Below are positions 47,301-51,625 of a stretch of 64,000 nucleotides of DNA, in pieces; position 1 is the first letter of the stretch, and each line of letters begins with the position of its first letter. The notes beneath the pieces are model-generated. The model made no database searches. It was given only the letters and a program-made list of their open reading frames with translations, and was not told the DNA's origin. This DNA is from Anodontia alba. Its lineage: Eukaryota > Mollusca > Bivalvia > Lucinida > Lucinidae. The position numbers and the translations under genes are program-made. Location of the stretch: positions 91,688,093-91,752,092 of the forward strand of contig OZ024821.1 of the NCBI GenBank assembly GCA_964016985.1. Direction: 5' to 3'.

Positions 47301-49847
47301 CATCATTACACACAGCTAGTACAGTGGACATATACAGGACTACAAATGGAATATGTATTAAATTTTAATTTATTCCAGCCGTGTGGTGCCTTACAGCTAG
47401 ACACATCCATCTAGATTAGACTACAATCTCTTTATAACACTATTGCTGGGATCCAAAGCAAAAACCATGTTAGCTAAACAACCATGTTGTGTCCAAACAA
47501 ATGTATAGATTATATAGAAAAAATGACAATTTATGGTATGTTCTCTATATAATTTATACATTTTTGTTTGGAAAACAATATCTGATATTTTTTCTGAAGT
47601 CTGAGGAAAATAAGCAAAACATCACTGATTTGTTTTTGTATGTAATCTGTACATCTTTGTTTGGATACAGTTTTGGGGTCTATCTTTAAACTGTTTTATA
47701 TTCAAAACCGCCTTATAATGAAACATCTTATAATGAGGTTCCAGTGTACCTACCTGTATTGCTAATACAGTAAATGTCCTAAACTTTTGAACATTTCATA
47801 CTTTTTTGGCCTACATTTTGCTTTTTAGGCAACTGCTTTTTAAAATACTTAGTGGAATGCCAAACAGTGTAGACTCTGATCTGACTGCAGTCTGATCTGG
47901 GCACATTCTAGTTGTACATTTGCATATATGACTTATTATAACCATTTCATTACAGAACACCATTTTGACGCTAATGACCCTCATGGGTTGATGCGTCATT
48001 AAACCTGAACTCATCATCATTCTCTGATCTGGGTCTGCACTGTTTGCATATGCCATTTTGTAAGAAACTTGGGAGTACAAAAGTTTAGGACATTTACCGT
48101 ACTGTATTAATGTTTCAGGTTCTAGACAGACATTTTTTGCTGCTCAGGTGATGAGATATGCTGATTTGTATGCTGCCTCATTTGTGAATCTCCTTCATTA
48201 CCCTTTCTCTTATATCTTCAGAGCACCTGCCATGCTGGTGAGACTCTTATTTTACTAAGTTAAAACCTCCACTAACAGTCAAATATAGCTCTAGATAAGA
48301 TGACAGCTGAGATGCTAATTTAGGTTACTTTTTGTTACTTTGCCCCAAATGATATCTTGTGGATACCATATTTGCACTAAATATTGAGAAACCATAACTC
48401 TGTACCATATTTGTCCTAATCTCCAAAGAAGTCTGTTTTACTAGCTGTTGACATGTCTGGAAACTTTTAAAGAAGTGACAAACAGTGTAGACCCAGTTCA
48501 GATGCTGCATTCTGCAGCATCAGATCTAGGTCTATACTGTTTGCACAGACCCGTTTGTCCAATAGTTAGCTTTGTTACAGTAATCAATAATTGGAATTGC
48601 CTACTGAGGCATTCTAGTGAGTACCTATAAAATATGTATTGTGACAAAATAACAAACATTATCTTCTGATTACGGCCGTTATCTGGAACTATAGTTTCAC
48701 TAAAAAGTCACCCCTTAACTCCTTTAATGCTGAATAGAAATATTAACAGACCTTTTAAAACACTTTCCTTATTTTATTTGAAAACATGGCATGATTTTTT
48801 TTTCTATGGAATTCTGAGGAAAATAAGCAAAATTTCACTGATTTGTCAAGTATTAAATTTACATTCATTGTGAAATGAATTGAAAAGACGTCTTAACTTC
48901 TTGCATGCTCAATTTAATTAATATTAACAAATCAAAAAAAAAAAAAAAAAAAAAAATTATGAAAATTGGCATAGCTTTTAAAAAGGAACATGCTACCAAA
49001 AGTTGGTATGAAATTAAGGCTAAGTTACCTATGTTATGCAGACTTGGATGTGAACGCCGAATATAAATTTTTCTCAGAGTATTCTGCGAGATGCAAAATC
49101 TGTATCTCAGTTAAAAATAGGAAAAGAATGTTTGTTTTTTTTTGTTGTTTTTTTTTATATATAACCATGTTAAGGGGAAATGATACATGTTCAATGGGAG
49201 GCAAATCTGTCAAAGTTGTGTTGCCTCCCTTTTGAAAAGGGAGCTACCCTGAAAGAATTTTCTCCCTATGGGAAAAGGAATCTACCCTAAAAGGAAAGAA
49301 TTTGCTCCCTATGATCTATTCTAAAAGGAAAGAATTTGCCCCCTATGGGAGCAAATTCTTTCCATTTAGAGTTGATCCATTTTCAGAAGGTGCTTGGTTT
49401 GCATGAAAGCAAACAGAAAGTCTGTAAAAATGATGGAACATCTCTATAGTGTGGTTAATCCCCTTAACCTGGTATTTAGTGTTCTGATGATGTTATACTC
49501 TACTGTTTTAGATGCCTCATGAATCCACAGTTGGTCATGAAGACAAACTGCCAATTGAAACTACTAAATCAACCATTGCCTCAAGGTCAAGGACAAGTAC
49601 TTCGGAAATGAATTTGAAATCTCCGATTGTGAACATGAAACGTCATCCTTTAGAGAGGGCGGAGAGTGTGAGATTTTATGCAGAAACACCCAAACAGTTT
49701 ACACAGCTTCAGGATGAATCAGATGACAGTGTTGATTCGAAAGATGGAGACAAGAGTGATATACGAGAGTTGACTCCGCCCCATGAAGACTTGGAAATAC
49801 CAGCGCCACAAGATACAGCATTGTTGAGTAGTAGTGTGCCATATTAG
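14170..49847 (+). CDS. NT5C2: NT5C2-like cytosolic purine 5'-nucleotidase, 3' thirteen exons (5' partial)
   Basis: Thirteen spliced exons join in frame to give ~463 residues matching vertebrate cN-II from about residue 131 to the C-terminus. The enzyme is a cytosolic, tetrameric HAD-family phosphatase that dephosphorylates IMP, GMP and dIMP and can transfer phosphate to other nucleosides. Visible motifs are HAD motif II (LATNSDY, exon 5), motif III lysine ([10 protein letters not shown], exon 7) and motif IV aspartates ([13 protein letters not shown], exon 9), followed by the conserved SLFRSGSRQT and [10 protein letters not shown] blocks. Motif I (DMDYTL in the family) is absent because its exon lies upstream of the window. 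The C-terminal tail is longer than in human and Ser/Asp-rich rather than a poly-Glu run. Exons sum to 1,393 bp including the stop; introns run from 869 to 8,295 bp and are packed with MITEs and SINEs. Family identity is from recognised motifs, not a database search. Confidence 0.95.
14362..14583. mobile_element. P4 MITE
   Basis: ttaacccattgtagttggga, alpha core with tip tgccacataacgtggcg, right end tacaatgggttaa. Confidence 0.85.
14625..14822. mobile_element. Decayed M1 MITE
   Basis: attaaccctaccgctcatact, weak alpha stem, right end gtaatgtggaatacatggta. Confidence 0.65.
14823..15261. other. Mostly unrecognised, decayed M3 at ~15108-15240
   Basis: cccagataaggggagtattc and caactcaaataagtacccacc are faint M3 traces; T-rich run at 14928-14955. 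Confidence 0.45.
15262..15452. mobile_element. M3 MITE, intact
   Basis: atagttccagataaaaggag ... ttgccatatcttgagctatg with a perfect beta hairpin, tip gcctcaccgaggc. Confidence 0.9.
15453..16195. other. No clear feature
   Basis: Fragment of an alpha core at ~15775-15835 (ggtgtagaccctgatcaa). No exon. Confidence 0.45.
16196..16292. mobile_element. M1 right-end fragment
   Basis: taaaattttaggacaagtatgg ... tcccaatacttagggtgaat to acggta. Confidence 0.75.
16296..16604 (+). mobile_element. SINE-A with deleted B box
   Basis: Imperfect 13-bp target duplication CTAAT(A/C)TCATGTG flanks 16309-16591. The A box is intact, but ~20 bp carrying the B box is missing between ggagac and ccccgccgagg. Confidence 0.9.
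16701..16892. mobile_element. G3 MITE flowing into the 26-bp array
   Basis: aaggggaatgaacatacttt, hairpin aaaggaaagaatttgctttt / aagcaaagtctttccatttag, then ggaagtcataaaagttatc running directly into the first array unit. Confidence 0.8.
17377..17757. other. Non-repetitive insert in the 26-bp array
   Basis: Starts gcgagcacagctcgcgacaa, CpG-rich for this window, then becomes AT-rich. Its last ~140 bp recurs at 18446-18605. Origin unknown. Confidence 0.6.
18446..18605. repeat. Duplicate of 17619-17780 inside the array
   Basis: attgatttacataatatttt ... cgcatttaggctaag matches with about five differences over ~140 bp, both followed by a tattacaaaatgacagaaaa-like restart of the array. Confidence 0.92.
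18905..18998 (-). repeat. Inverted patch of 26-bp units
   Basis: acaaggtagatctgccattt, cttttgtacaaggtagatct and tctaccattttgtacc are units in reverse orientation within an otherwise + array. Confidence 0.85.
20336..21035. other. M1 fragment and isolated beta-like hairpin
   Basis: 20473-20560 matches the M1 left half. 20628-20702 is a hairpin acatatgttttggatatttg / caaatatccaaaacatatgt, a beta variant. The remainder is unrecognised. Confidence 0.6.
21040..21245. mobile_element. P1 MITE
   Basis: Between TTAA sites 21036-21039 and 21246-21249; cccttgtcctgctgaataaa ... ttcagcaggacaaggg; tip ggcttctgaagaagcc. Confidence 0.93.
21460..21666. mobile_element. P1 MITE
   Basis: ccttttgtcttgctgaataa ... 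gttcagcaagagaaggg; right flank TTAA, left flank mutated to CTAA. Confidence 0.9.
21722..21908. mobile_element. M3 MITE
   Basis: atagctctagataagagggg ... gtgcctcatctaaagctgtg with an intact beta hairpin. Confidence 0.88.
22010..22500. repeat. Hairpin-rich AT repeat with CRE-type palindrome, upstream of exon 2
   Basis: Ends in gtgaaaacatcagtattttc and a related inverted sequence, with stems such as atcgtatcattcactacagtg / agtgaaatgatacgat and acttctgaa pairs. TGACGTCA at 22132-22139 with further ACGTCA cores nearby. Not assigned to any family. Confidence 0.5.
22554..22611 (+). CDS. NT5C2: NT5C2 exon 2 of window, 58 bp
   Basis: Acceptor atatttcag, donor CCAA|gtaagt. Encodes [19 protein letters not shown] with a split Lys at the end, aligning to the hydrophobic helix that follows FNLPE in human cN-II. 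Phase in 1, phase out 2, consistent with both neighbours. An M4 MITE begins 16 bp after the exon end and another repeat ends ~55 bp before it. Confidence 0.92.
22627..22960. mobile_element. M4 MITE beginning 16 bp after exon 2
   Basis: taccgtattcaacctaataa ... gtgtggtaattaggtcaaat; the beta hairpin is decayed on its right arm. Confidence 0.85.
23420..23640. mobile_element. M1 MITE, full length
   Basis: taccataataaccctaagta ... cccaatatttgggtaaatatggta, 221 bp, alpha core with tip atgccacaaaatgtggtg. Confidence 0.92.
23641..24895. other. No recognised feature apart from short A-runs
   Basis: Mostly unique AT-rich intron sequence; weak alpha-like traces at 23900-23980. Confidence 0.5.
24900..25105. 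mobile_element. P1 MITE
   Basis: tccttgtccagctgaataaa ... gttcagcaggacaaggg; perfect alpha hairpin. Confidence 0.93.
25339..25573. mobile_element. P2 MITE
   Basis: cccttaaaactcttagcaat ... taatgctttaaggg between TTAA sites, gamma stem with tip ctgctaggcag. Confidence 0.9.
25632..25728 (+). CDS. NT5C2: NT5C2 exon 3 of window, 97 bp
   Basis: Acceptor ttataacag, donor AGAT|gtaagt. Encodes [20 protein letters not shown] and then [12 protein letters not shown], matching the GFKDGDLFMSY region of human cN-II. It ends on a codon boundary. Confidence 0.93.
25893..26117. mobile_element. M2 MITE
   Basis: aaaatgtcctaaaattttga ... aattttaggacatttaccgta; alpha core with tip gctccgtcaggagc. Confidence 0.88.
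26112..26970. mobile_element. G3 MITE interrupted by SINE-B
   Basis: Left part tagattttctgctattttta ... cttcctgtttgcttttctgc; right part aaaaggaaagaatttgctcc ... ttgatagttgtctcccctg. The insert begins near 26205. Confidence 0.75.
26205..26850 (+). mobile_element. SINE-B, long copy
   Basis: B-box-like GGTTTGAATCC at 26262-26272 after a possible A-box region. The body is a pyrimidine-rich tract (ctctctctcatctcctctac), and the characteristic tail acaaaatgacccacaaggg-ttgacatgtcattaaacccc is present twice (26675 and 26745), so the 3' part is duplicated. Confidence 0.75.
27087..27279. mobile_element. G1 element lacking the central hairpin
   Basis: GGGCCCAGTTGTTCAA ... TTGAACAACTGGGCCC, with inner gttagcttaacgatctcgtt / aactaacgacatcgtta; the gtgagtagc hairpin of other copies is absent. 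Confidence 0.9.
27636..27800. mobile_element. M5-like element, left part with hairpin
   Basis: tacagtggattctggttgtc, ggaagtgaaaatctggtccc and a 53-bp near-perfect hairpin (27735-27787) with tip gctcctaaggagc. The same hairpin is at 52853-52906. 27280-27635 holds no recognised feature. Confidence 0.75.
28193..28272 (+). CDS. NT5C2: NT5C2 exon 4 of window, 80 bp
   Basis: Acceptor tttattgcag, donor ACAG|gtaagt. Encodes [18 protein letters not shown] then SRLPVLLD and a split Arg, aligning to [20 protein letters not shown] of human. A shadow frame is also open here, but this frame matches the family. Confidence 0.94.
28373..28580. mobile_element. P3 MITE
   Basis: ttaacctttaccactctgta ... agagtgctaaccattaa, gamma-type stem with mismatched arms. 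Confidence 0.88.
28745..28950. mobile_element. P1 MITE
   Basis: Between TTAA sites 28741-28744 and 28951-28954; cccttgtcatcctgaataaa ... ttcagcaggacaaggg. Confidence 0.93.
28955..29315. other. Mostly unrecognised, T-rich before the next element
   Basis: A decayed alpha half-core at 29025-29085; T-runs 29289-29315. Confidence 0.45.
29316..31820 (+). mobile_element. Pearl-like tandem-repeat element, copy A
   Basis: Left terminal hairpin agctcacctgagc / gctcaaggtgagct, then (GTC)n and a (CCGT)n microsatellite at 29361-29430, a short unique region, then ~13 copies of a ~166-bp unit (landmarks aaaaatcttcttgtcagaaa, caagattgttcaagc, aacatggccgc). It ends with a hairpin aggaccatcatggtcct and cttgtt. 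The organisation matches the bivalve pearl elements, often regarded as non-autonomous Helitron/Helentron relatives. No transposase or helicase is encoded. Confidence 0.88.
31909..32226 (+). mobile_element. SINE-B 3' part with 12-bp target duplication
   Basis: CAATCCTCTTAA at 31909-31920 and 32215-32226 flank a 5'-truncated SINE-B ending gacgtgtcgttaaaccccaa and an (AATC)n tail. Confidence 0.92.
32227..32428. mobile_element. P1 MITE inserted in a SINE-B target duplication
   Basis: TTAA at 32223-32226 and 32429-32432; cccttgccatgctgaataaa ... gttcagcaagagaaggg. 32433-32704 shows nothing else. Confidence 0.93.
32705..33094. mobile_element. M1 MITE interrupted by SINE-A
   Basis: acccataaggattacgacac ... 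tagaccca, SINE, then acctacactgttgccacaca ... caagtatggtaat. Confidence 0.75.
32759..32985 (+). mobile_element. SINE-A, internally deleted
   Basis: SINE 32772-32973 starts near gctgggctccatagcatagt, jumps from the A-box region straight to actgattcaagaaggacag, and ends aaactcaaacaaa. Flanking repeat CCAGGA(T/C)CTACA. Confidence 0.85.
33095..33456. other. No recognised feature
   Basis: Unique intron sequence preceding exon 5; no repeat match within the window. Confidence 0.5.
33457..33517 (+). CDS. NT5C2: NT5C2 exon 5 of window (HAD motif II), 61 bp
   Basis: Acceptor tgtttacag, donor TAAT|gtaagt. Encodes [24 protein letters not shown] is HAD motif II, whose Thr and Asn bind the phosphate in cN-II. 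The exon closes on a codon boundary. Confidence 0.96.
33540..33775. mobile_element. P3 left half fused to M2 right half
   Basis: 33540-33644 is P3 up to the stem (gacacttcatgcaaatttt). 33650-33775 is the M2 right half (gagcagtctgatcagggtct ... aaaacatttacc). The joint lies in the hairpin region of both. Confidence 0.75.
33790..33922. mobile_element. M4 fragment
   Basis: atgagttcccacaacatatg ... gtgcggtaattaggtcgaat to acggta; one arm and one end only. Confidence 0.85.
33923..34313. other. Unrecognised; purine-rich stretch with an 87-codon open frame
   Basis: The frame at 34077-34340 runs into the G1 element and has no family resemblance I can name; treated as chance. Confidence 0.4.
34314..34563. 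mobile_element. G1 element
   Basis: agggcctagttgttcaaagc ... ttgaacaactgggccc; central hairpin gtagcttttgcaaatgcaaaagctac. Confidence 0.93.
34780..34998. mobile_element. M1 MITE, full length
   Basis: tactgtatatactcaagtat ... acttacgataaatactgta, alpha core with tip gctgtatgctgcagc. A 19-bp duplication of the right end follows (acgataaatactgtatgac twice). Confidence 0.9.
35205..35240 (+). CDS. NT5C2: NT5C2 exon 6 of window, 36-bp small exon
   Basis: Acceptor ttatttcag, donor AGAG|gtaaga. Twelve codons, [12 protein letters not shown], align to KIMTYLFDF of human. Both phases are 0, so skipping would keep frame but remove part of the segment between motifs II and III. Confidence 0.9.
35334..35600 (+). 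mobile_element. SINE-A, older subfamily
   Basis: ggcttcatagcacagccagt head, tgactgcagacccag and gttcagatcccag B-box relic, body to aactcaaactaaa. Confidence 0.85.
35601..36625. other. Mostly unrecognised; repeat shared with 53.8 and 54.8 kb near 35770-35870
   Basis: ttttgtggattttatcgacg ... gagtcactcacaagctt recurs near 53800 and, inverted, near 54840. Confidence 0.5.
36626..36790. mobile_element. M3 MITE, right end decayed
   Basis: catggctgcagataagataa, beta hairpin with tip gccacaatgaggtgc. Confidence 0.8.
37110..37308. mobile_element. M2 MITE
   Basis: cagtaaatgtcctaaaattt ... aaaactttaggacatttatc; alpha core with the tip partly deleted. Confidence 0.85.
37463..37570 (+). CDS. NT5C2: NT5C2 exon 7 of window (HAD motif III), 108 bp
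   Basis: Acceptor cttgagcag, donor CAGG|gtaagt. Encodes [18 protein letters not shown] followed by [18 protein letters not shown]. The Lys of ARKP corresponds to human Lys292 (motif III). Phase 0 at both ends. A decayed tandem copy follows 134 bp downstream. Confidence 0.96.
37603..37704 (+). pseudogene. Decayed tandem duplicate of NT5C2 exon 7
   Basis: About 91% identical (9 differences in 102 bp by eye) to 37469-37570, offset 134 bp. In the parent frame it reads [12 protein letters not shown] and [10 protein letters not shown], then a TAA at 37693-37695 where the parent has CAA. The conserved Trp has become Arg and Pro of ARKP has become Arg. The donor is degraded to gtagta, and the first two codons of the exon plus its proper acceptor are not copied. 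The following ~25 bp of intron are also copied, so the event was a short DNA tandem duplication, not retroposition. Confidence 0.93.
37767..38060 (+). mobile_element. SINE-A, older subfamily
   Basis: gtttcatggcatagtcatta head, B box gagttcgaacccaac, body gaagggcagttgtgagttac, tail gctcaaaaac. Confidence 0.88.
38190..38500 (+). mobile_element. SINE-A, younger subfamily
   Basis: cgcctcggtggctcggatgc head, B box GGGTTCGACCCC, tail cctcaacacaaacaaa; probable duplication attttaag. Confidence 0.9.
38555..38745. mobile_element. M1 MITE with shortened core
   Basis: tatttaccattagtatttgg ... ccgaatacttagggtacat; only part of the alpha stem remains. Confidence 0.75.
38788..39010. mobile_element. G3 MITE, intact hairpin
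   Basis: aaggggaatggctacacttt, hairpin aggggtctgctctgaaagga ... tccttttagagcagacccct, right part ggaagtcagaaaagttgtct and aaaatagcagg. Confidence 0.88.
39050..39116 (+). CDS. NT5C2: NT5C2 exon 8 of window, 67 bp
   Basis: Acceptor atctttgcag, donor GGAG|gttggt, the weakest donor of the gene. Encodes [20 protein letters not shown] then SG and a split Gly, matching [20 protein letters not shown] of human. A G3 MITE ends ~40 bp upstream. Confidence 0.92.
39117..39609. other. No recognised feature
   Basis: AT-rich unique intron 8 sequence. Confidence 0.5.
39681..39959 (+). mobile_element. SINE-A, 5'-truncated, nested
   Basis: Starts at ccgtccgactggagaccagg, so the A box is missing while B box GGTTCAACCCC is kept. 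Flanked by 11-bp duplication TCGGCCTCATA (39670-39680, 39960-39970). Confidence 0.94.
40088..40292. mobile_element. P1 MITE nested in SINE-A
   Basis: 205 bp, left TTAA at 40084-40087, right TTAG at 40293-40296; alpha hairpin intact. Confidence 0.94.
40351..40555. mobile_element. P1 MITE nested in SINE-A, second
   Basis: 205 bp, TTAA at 40347-40350 and 40556-40559, same orientation as its neighbour. Confidence 0.95.
40728..40955. mobile_element. P2-like MITE with duplicated stem
   Basis: gaattgacatttcatgtg occurs twice (40749, 40814) before the paired arm; right side attttgtcatctgttaataa. Confidence 0.75.
40984..41206 (+). CDS. NT5C2: NT5C2 exon 9 of window (HAD motif IV), 223 bp
   Basis: Acceptor cttttttag, donor ACAG|gtgggt. 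Encodes [18 protein letters not shown], the motif IV block with the two Mg-binding aspartates, then [20 protein letters not shown] and [10 protein letters not shown] with a split Arg. It is nearly collinear with human [20 protein letters not shown]. Confidence 0.97.
41476..42160 (+). mobile_element. Tandem-repeat element with GCGGGGTAT ends
   Basis: Left hairpin accccgccacacattagtggcggggt. Then (ccat/gtct)-rich sequence and ~4 units of ~150 bp (gataactt(g/t)a(g/a)taaatatcaat ... gttatctgcc) starting at 41561, 41710, 41862 and ~42014. The end is aatggcggggtattatcg. Same architecture as the pearl-like elements, different sequence. Confidence 0.8.
42533..42746. mobile_element. M1 MITE, full length
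   Basis: taccatgataatcctaaata ... tcccaatatttagaataaa; alpha core with tip atgccacagaatgtggcat. Confidence 0.9.
42747..43515. other. Second alpha fragment, T-run, otherwise unrecognised
   Basis: gagtgtaaactttgatcaga / ctgtgctttttg at 42752-42810 is a decayed alpha core; poly-T 42955-42981. Confidence 0.5.
43520..43725. mobile_element. P6 MITE
   Basis: ctctttcactgccaaatttc ... tatggcagtgaaagag between TTAA sites. Alpha-type stem (caaacagcatagatccagat) with tip gactcattatgagcc. Confidence 0.9.
43730..44490. other. No recognised feature
   Basis: AT-rich intron sequence with an A-run and (aaat)n at 44369-44399. Confidence 0.5.
44495..44660. mobile_element. G3 fragment, decayed
   Basis: cttgacagttgtctcctctg and aacttta-type flanks resemble the right half of G3; hairpin lost. 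Confidence 0.5.
44713..44906. mobile_element. M3 MITE, intact
   Basis: catagatctagataagagtg ... cacctatcaagagctatg, perfect beta hairpin with tip gcctcgctgaggc. Confidence 0.92.
44907..45287. other. No recognised feature
   Basis: Unique AT-rich intron 9 sequence up to the acceptor. Confidence 0.5.
45288..45348 (+). CDS. NT5C2: NT5C2 exon 10 of window, 61 bp
   Basis: Acceptor cttttccag, donor AAAG|gtaatt. Completes a split Arg, then encodes [20 protein letters not shown], matching [20 protein letters not shown] of human. Confidence 0.94.
45765..46050 (+). mobile_element. SINE-A, younger subfamily with head deletion
   Basis: ggctggcctagatgactcgg, gttgcaggttcgacaacatt (B box half lost), tail cctcaacacaaacaaa. 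Confidence 0.88.
46218..46275 (+). CDS. NT5C2: NT5C2 exon 11 of window, 58 bp
   Basis: Acceptor attttcag, donor AGTG|gtaagt. Encodes [19 protein letters not shown] plus a split Gly, matching [20 protein letters not shown]. A second AG lies 4 bp inside the exon; using it would break frame. Confidence 0.95.
46316..46540. mobile_element. M2 MITE, full length
   Basis: tacggtaaatgtcataaaat ... aaaactttaggacatttgct; alpha core with tip gctccttaggagc. Confidence 0.92.
46615..46820. mobile_element. P1 MITE
   Basis: TTAA at 46611-46614 and 46821-46824; cccttgtcctgctgaacccg ... attcagcaggacaaggg. Confidence 0.94.
47060..47230 (+). mobile_element. SINE-B fragment
   Basis: gggtttaaatctcactggct B-box relic, tail atgaccctcatgggttgatg and tgtcgttaaacc. 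Confidence 0.7.
47231..47766. other. No recognised feature
   Basis: AT-rich; no exon and no family match that I recognise. Confidence 0.45.
47767..48105. mobile_element. M2 MITE interrupted by SINE-B fragment
   Basis: acagtaaatgtcctaaactt ... aaaagtttaggacatttacc; the SINE-B tail (47938-48022, atgaccctcatgggttgatg) sits inside the right alpha arm. The right end is 14 bp from the exon 12 acceptor. Confidence 0.8.
48119..48237 (+). CDS. NT5C2: NT5C2 exon 12 of window, 119 bp
   Basis: Acceptor aatgtttcag, donor GCTG|gtgaga. Encodes [20 protein letters not shown] then [19 protein letters not shown], almost residue for residue the human block ending in RAAHVL. Confidence 0.97.
48295..48704. mobile_element. 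M3 MITE interrupted by M1
   Basis: atagctctagataagatgac on the left, gccgttatctggaactatag on the right. The M1 copy (48357-48580) separates the beta arms. Confidence 0.8.
48705..49169. other. No clear feature; A-run 48934-48955
   Basis: AT-rich intron 12; faint P2/P3 traces at 48720-48860. Confidence 0.45.
49170..49450. mobile_element. G3 MITE with extra partial units
   Basis: aaggggaatgatacatgttc, three successive ctaaaaggaaagaatttgc-type segments, then gagcaaattctttccattta and aacagaaagtctgtaaaaat. Confidence 0.85.
49512..49847 (+). CDS. NT5C2: NT5C2 last coding exon with stop, 336 bp
   Basis: Acceptor tgttttag. Opens with [20 protein letters not shown], matching human MPHESTVEH, then RSRTSTSEM and [11 protein letters not shown]. 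The tail is rich in Ser, Asp and Pro ([16 protein letters not shown]) and ends SSVPY, stop TAG. At 111 residues it is longer than the human last segment, and it lacks the human poly-Glu C-terminus. The tail is probably disordered. Confidence 0.95.
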   Translation: MPHESTVGHEDKLPIETTKSTIASRSRTSTSEMNLKSPIVNMKRHPLERAESVRFYAETPKQFTQLQDESDDSVDSKDGDKSDIRELTPPHEDLEIPAPQDTALLSSSVPY

Positions 49848-49858
49848 GTTGAAATATT

Positions 49859-50290
49859 TTAACCCTTGAATTGGCAATCAGGGCCCAGTTGTTCAAAGCA
49901 TCGTTAGCTTAACGAGCTCGTTAAGGGTCATTTCGTTAACTGTTTTAACGGATTCAATATACAATATTCTGATATTTTTTGCTGAAAAAATGTGAGTAGC
50001 TTTTGAACTGCAAAAGCTACTTACATTTTTTCAGCAAAAAATTTCAGCATATTTGCGTATCACTCGATGTAAATTTTAACGAATCGTTAACTAACGACGT
50101 CGTTAGCTTTGAACAACTGGGCCCAGAATTGTAGCAGATAACATTCTAAAATATTTTATTTTTCTGGGACACTAAAGCTTGATATTCCATATGAAGCAAA
50201 CAATTCACATGAAATATTAAGCCGTATTGTCTCAGAAAAAATTAAGAAAAAATACATACTTTAGAATGTCATGTATTGCTGTTGTAGAAG
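49859..50290. mobile_element. P2 MITE interrupted by G1
   Basis: ttaacccttgaattggcaat, G1, then aattgtagcagataacattc with a gamma stem. The P2 consensus reads gccaagcaaaattgtagcag across the break. Confidence 0.85.
49881..50124. mobile_element. G1 element in the 3' UTR
   Basis: gggcccagttgttcaaagca ... ctttgaacaactgggccc; hairpin gtgagtagcttttga / tgcaaaagctacttac. Confidence 0.94.
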
Positions 50291-50473
50291 ATGATATTCT
50301 AAGATATTTCATTTATTTATCTGAGAAAATAAAGCTTGATATTTCATATAAATTGTCTGCTATGCAGACAATTCATAAAAAATATCAAGCATTACTTTCT
50401 CAGAAAATTGAAAAAAAAAAAATCAAATTTTAGCATGCCATTTGTTACTGTTGTGACTGGCATTTTATGGGTT
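50283..50473. mobile_element. P2 MITE, second tandem copy
   Basis: gtagaagatgatattctaag, gamma stem with tip ctatgcag, end ggcattttatgggttaa. Confidence 0.85.
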
Positions 50474-50537
50474 AATATAAATGGCAAAATGTGATATTTT
50501 TGCTTAATTTTCCTTGAAAATAGGTGTTGATGTTTAT

Positions 50538-50794
50538 TTACCCTAAGTATTCGGACACCTCAACTCCTTACCATTCTTGTTAAAAAAATTTGACCAAGTA
50601 CAATTTACTTCTCAATGTTGTGTCTAAAAATTGGTGGATGAGTGGCAAACAGTGCTCAATGTTGTGTCTAAAAATTGGTGGATGAGTGGCAAACAGTGTA
50701 GACCCAGATGAGATGCCGCATTCTGCAGCATCTCATCTGGGTCTACTCTGTTTGTTCAGGCCTGTCTATCCGAATATATGTGGTAAATACGGTA
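50538..50794. mobile_element. M1 MITE with internal 44-bp duplication
   Basis: ttaccctaagtattcggaca ... tggtaaatacggta. 50611-50654 is repeated at 50655-50698. Confidence 0.93.
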
Positions 50795-51063
50795 CCATGC
50801 CAAAATTCAAATGAATAACCAGTTCCTATATACAGGAAAAGTATTTTTGTTCCCTGCAGGCTGATTTGATGACATTTTTAAAATATGTTAATGCCACCCA
50901 ATTGGAGGGGCATAATGCTTTTGGGTCATTTGTCTGTCCAAGGGTCATGCTTAGCATTTGGTCAAGAACAGTTAAAGATAGGATCTTGAAATTTTACATA
51001 TGGAATAAGGATGGATAATAAGCAGACCCTGATGTTTTTCTTTTTCATTTTTTTTTTTCTTTT

Positions 51064-51095
<32 letters not shown>

Positions 51096-51621
51096 TTTCC
51101 ATTGGACTTGTGGTTCCATAGTATGCCCATTTGTCAACTTGTGCATTGTAATCTTATGGGACATAATGAAATGTTGTGAGCAAAAATCTTTTGAGCTATG
51201 GCTTTGAAACTTGGTGAGCTTTATGGGTGTGATGAGTGGACCACCTGATTCACTTTTGAAAAAAAAAAAAAAAATTTGGATTTTGTCGGAGTTATGCTCC
51301 TTTCCAACTTTGGGATTTTGTATGGACAAGCATTTAGTGTTTTACAATCACATTTCTAGTTTTTCTCTGTTTATTCCAGAAATTTGGGCAATGGTCCGTC
51401 AGACTGATATTGTTTGCAAATTGTCTCCTAAAAAGATGATTTGCATAAAATGTCAGTCCCTGTTATCTTGCAAAATAAAAGTGGGGAAAAAAAACGAAAA
51501 ACTAATGGCTAATCTCACTTTCTGTTTGCTAAGTTTCTTGCCTGCAGTGTGAAGTTAAAAAAATTATCTTATGCTTGAATTGCAATGGAGTTACAATGCG
51601 CTAAACTGCATTCTGTAAATT
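50795..51621. other. T-runs; decayed repeat; otherwise unrecognised
   Basis: Poly-T/CT 51036-51099, A-run 51259-51274. 51380-51480 has P3-like traces (gcaaattgtctcctaaaaag). Confidence 0.5.
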
Positions 51622-51625
51622 TTAA

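Larger units (their letters stand above)
49848..50480 (+). other. Probable 3' UTR, made of nested MITEs
   Basis: Only ~12 bases of non-repeat sequence follow the stop codon before a P2 MITE starts (49859). The first AATAAA is at 50328-50333 and lies inside a P2 copy; further ones are at 51474 and 52635. None is in a clearly unique context, so I cannot place the cleavage site. Confidence 0.5.
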
